A DNA stretch of 23,673 bases from Scatosoma sp045660265 (lineage in GTDB: Bacteria > Bacillota > Clostridia > Christensenellales > Borkfalkiaceae), in the NCBI GenBank assembly GCA_045660265.1, contig JAZRDM010000054.1, positions 1-23,673 on the forward strand. The letters run 5' to 3'. A program made the translations under genes and the position numbers. The notes under the pieces are model-generated. The model was given only the letters and a program-made list of their open reading frames with translations. It did not search any database and was not told the DNA's origin. Positions 23,364 through 23,673 of this stretch are shown piece after piece (positions within the stretch are counted from its first letter, which is position 1; each line of letters opens with the position of its first letter).

Positions 23364-23673
23364 TTGAAAATAGCTGAAATTGAAGAAATTCTGATAAAGG
23401 GTGATTGTTCAGAAGAAATGATCGAACTGTTTAAGGCGGCTCTGCGGCGTGTGCCAAAAGCCAGCCGTTGCCAGCATTGCTATACGACCGCCGTTGCTAT
23501 GAAACCGAAATTTCACAAACAAGCCATCGCCTTAATGGAATACGGCTTGGAACAGTATGGTGATAGTTGGGTTGATCGTATGCGCTCATATCATAATATT
23601 GCCATTGTTTTTGAACAGAACAGTAATTACCACGAAGCGCTTTCTTCTTATCGTAATGCGTTGCTCGCTATTG
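23364..23673 (+). CDS. TPR-like protein, 5' part only
   Basis: A reading frame runs open from TTG 23364 to the end of the window (103 codons seen). The translation starts MKIAEIEEILIKGDCSEEM, and the end (SYHNIAIVFEQNSNYHEALSSYRNALLAI) has the pattern of a tetratricopeptide repeat, which mediates protein contacts. I chose the TTG because GAGGGGG (23351-23357) lies before it and because the in-frame ATG at 23340 overlaps the -10 box and would not be transcribed. Codons such as CTG, GCC and CAG are used more than in most neighbouring genes. Nothing more can be said without the rest of the gene. Confidence 0.65.
   Translation, partial: MKIAEIEEILIKGDCSEEMIELFKAALRRVPKASRCQHCYTTAVAMKPKFHKQAIALMEYGLEQYGDSWVDRMRSYHNIAIVFEQNSNYHEALSSYRNALLAI

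Overview
The window looks like a piece of a low-GC Bacillota (Clostridia-type) chromosome, probably an anaerobe. The reasons are the strong AGGAGG-type ribosome binding sites, near-consensus sigma-A promoters, tRNA genes with encoded CCA, AddA/AddB rather than RecBCD, a glutamate dehydrogenase with the residue numbering of the Clostridium symbiosum enzyme, a tilS-hpt pair, and a lipoprotein plus a C-terminally anchored surface protein. No transposase, integrase, phage gene or CRISPR array is visible. The taxonomic call is inference.

Layout. 1-320: three tRNA genes (fMet, Met, Glu; the last runs off the window) on the minus strand from one strong promoter. 446-2163: a two-gene operon for an RlmI/RlmK-like methyltransferase and an RluA-type pseudouridine synthase. 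2221-4766: a large secreted, membrane-anchored protein of unknown function. 4788-5603: a second RluA-type synthase with an S4-like N-terminus. 5664-7107: gdhA on the minus strand. 7148-9583: tRNA-Arg(CCT) followed directly by a cytoplasmic GH78 alpha-L-rhamnosidase. 9642-13823: a strong promoter driving a DUF4434 TIM-barrel protein, an AGE-family epimerase, tilS and hpt. 13877-14928: a lipoprotein on the minus strand. 14969-21756: addB-addA. 21816-22471: a small membrane protein whose ribosome binding site lies inside a hairpin. 22468-23028: a PRC-barrel-like protein on the minus strand. 23147-23324: tRNA-Gln(CTG) and its terminator. 23364 to the end: the start of a TPR-like protein.

Themes. 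Much of the window concerns RNA maturation and translation (tRNAs, methyltransferase, two pseudouridine synthases, TilS). A second theme is plant-glycan sugar use (rhamnosidase, DUF4434, AGE epimerase). A third is recombination (AddAB). Most genes are ordinary. The points most worth a second look are: (1) a G-rich 14-16-nt motif, GGGGCAGGTRYGMG, present four times and always on the plus strand, in the window that also encodes AddAB; (2) a 15-bp hairpin that holds both a terminator-like U-run and the ribosome binding site of the gene at 21857; (3) a repeated arrangement in which a terminator abuts a ribosome binding site with no room for a promoter; (4) a DUF4434 protein with two glutamates placed like the catalytic pair of clan GH-A glycosidases. 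I did not find clear evidence of a wholly new system.
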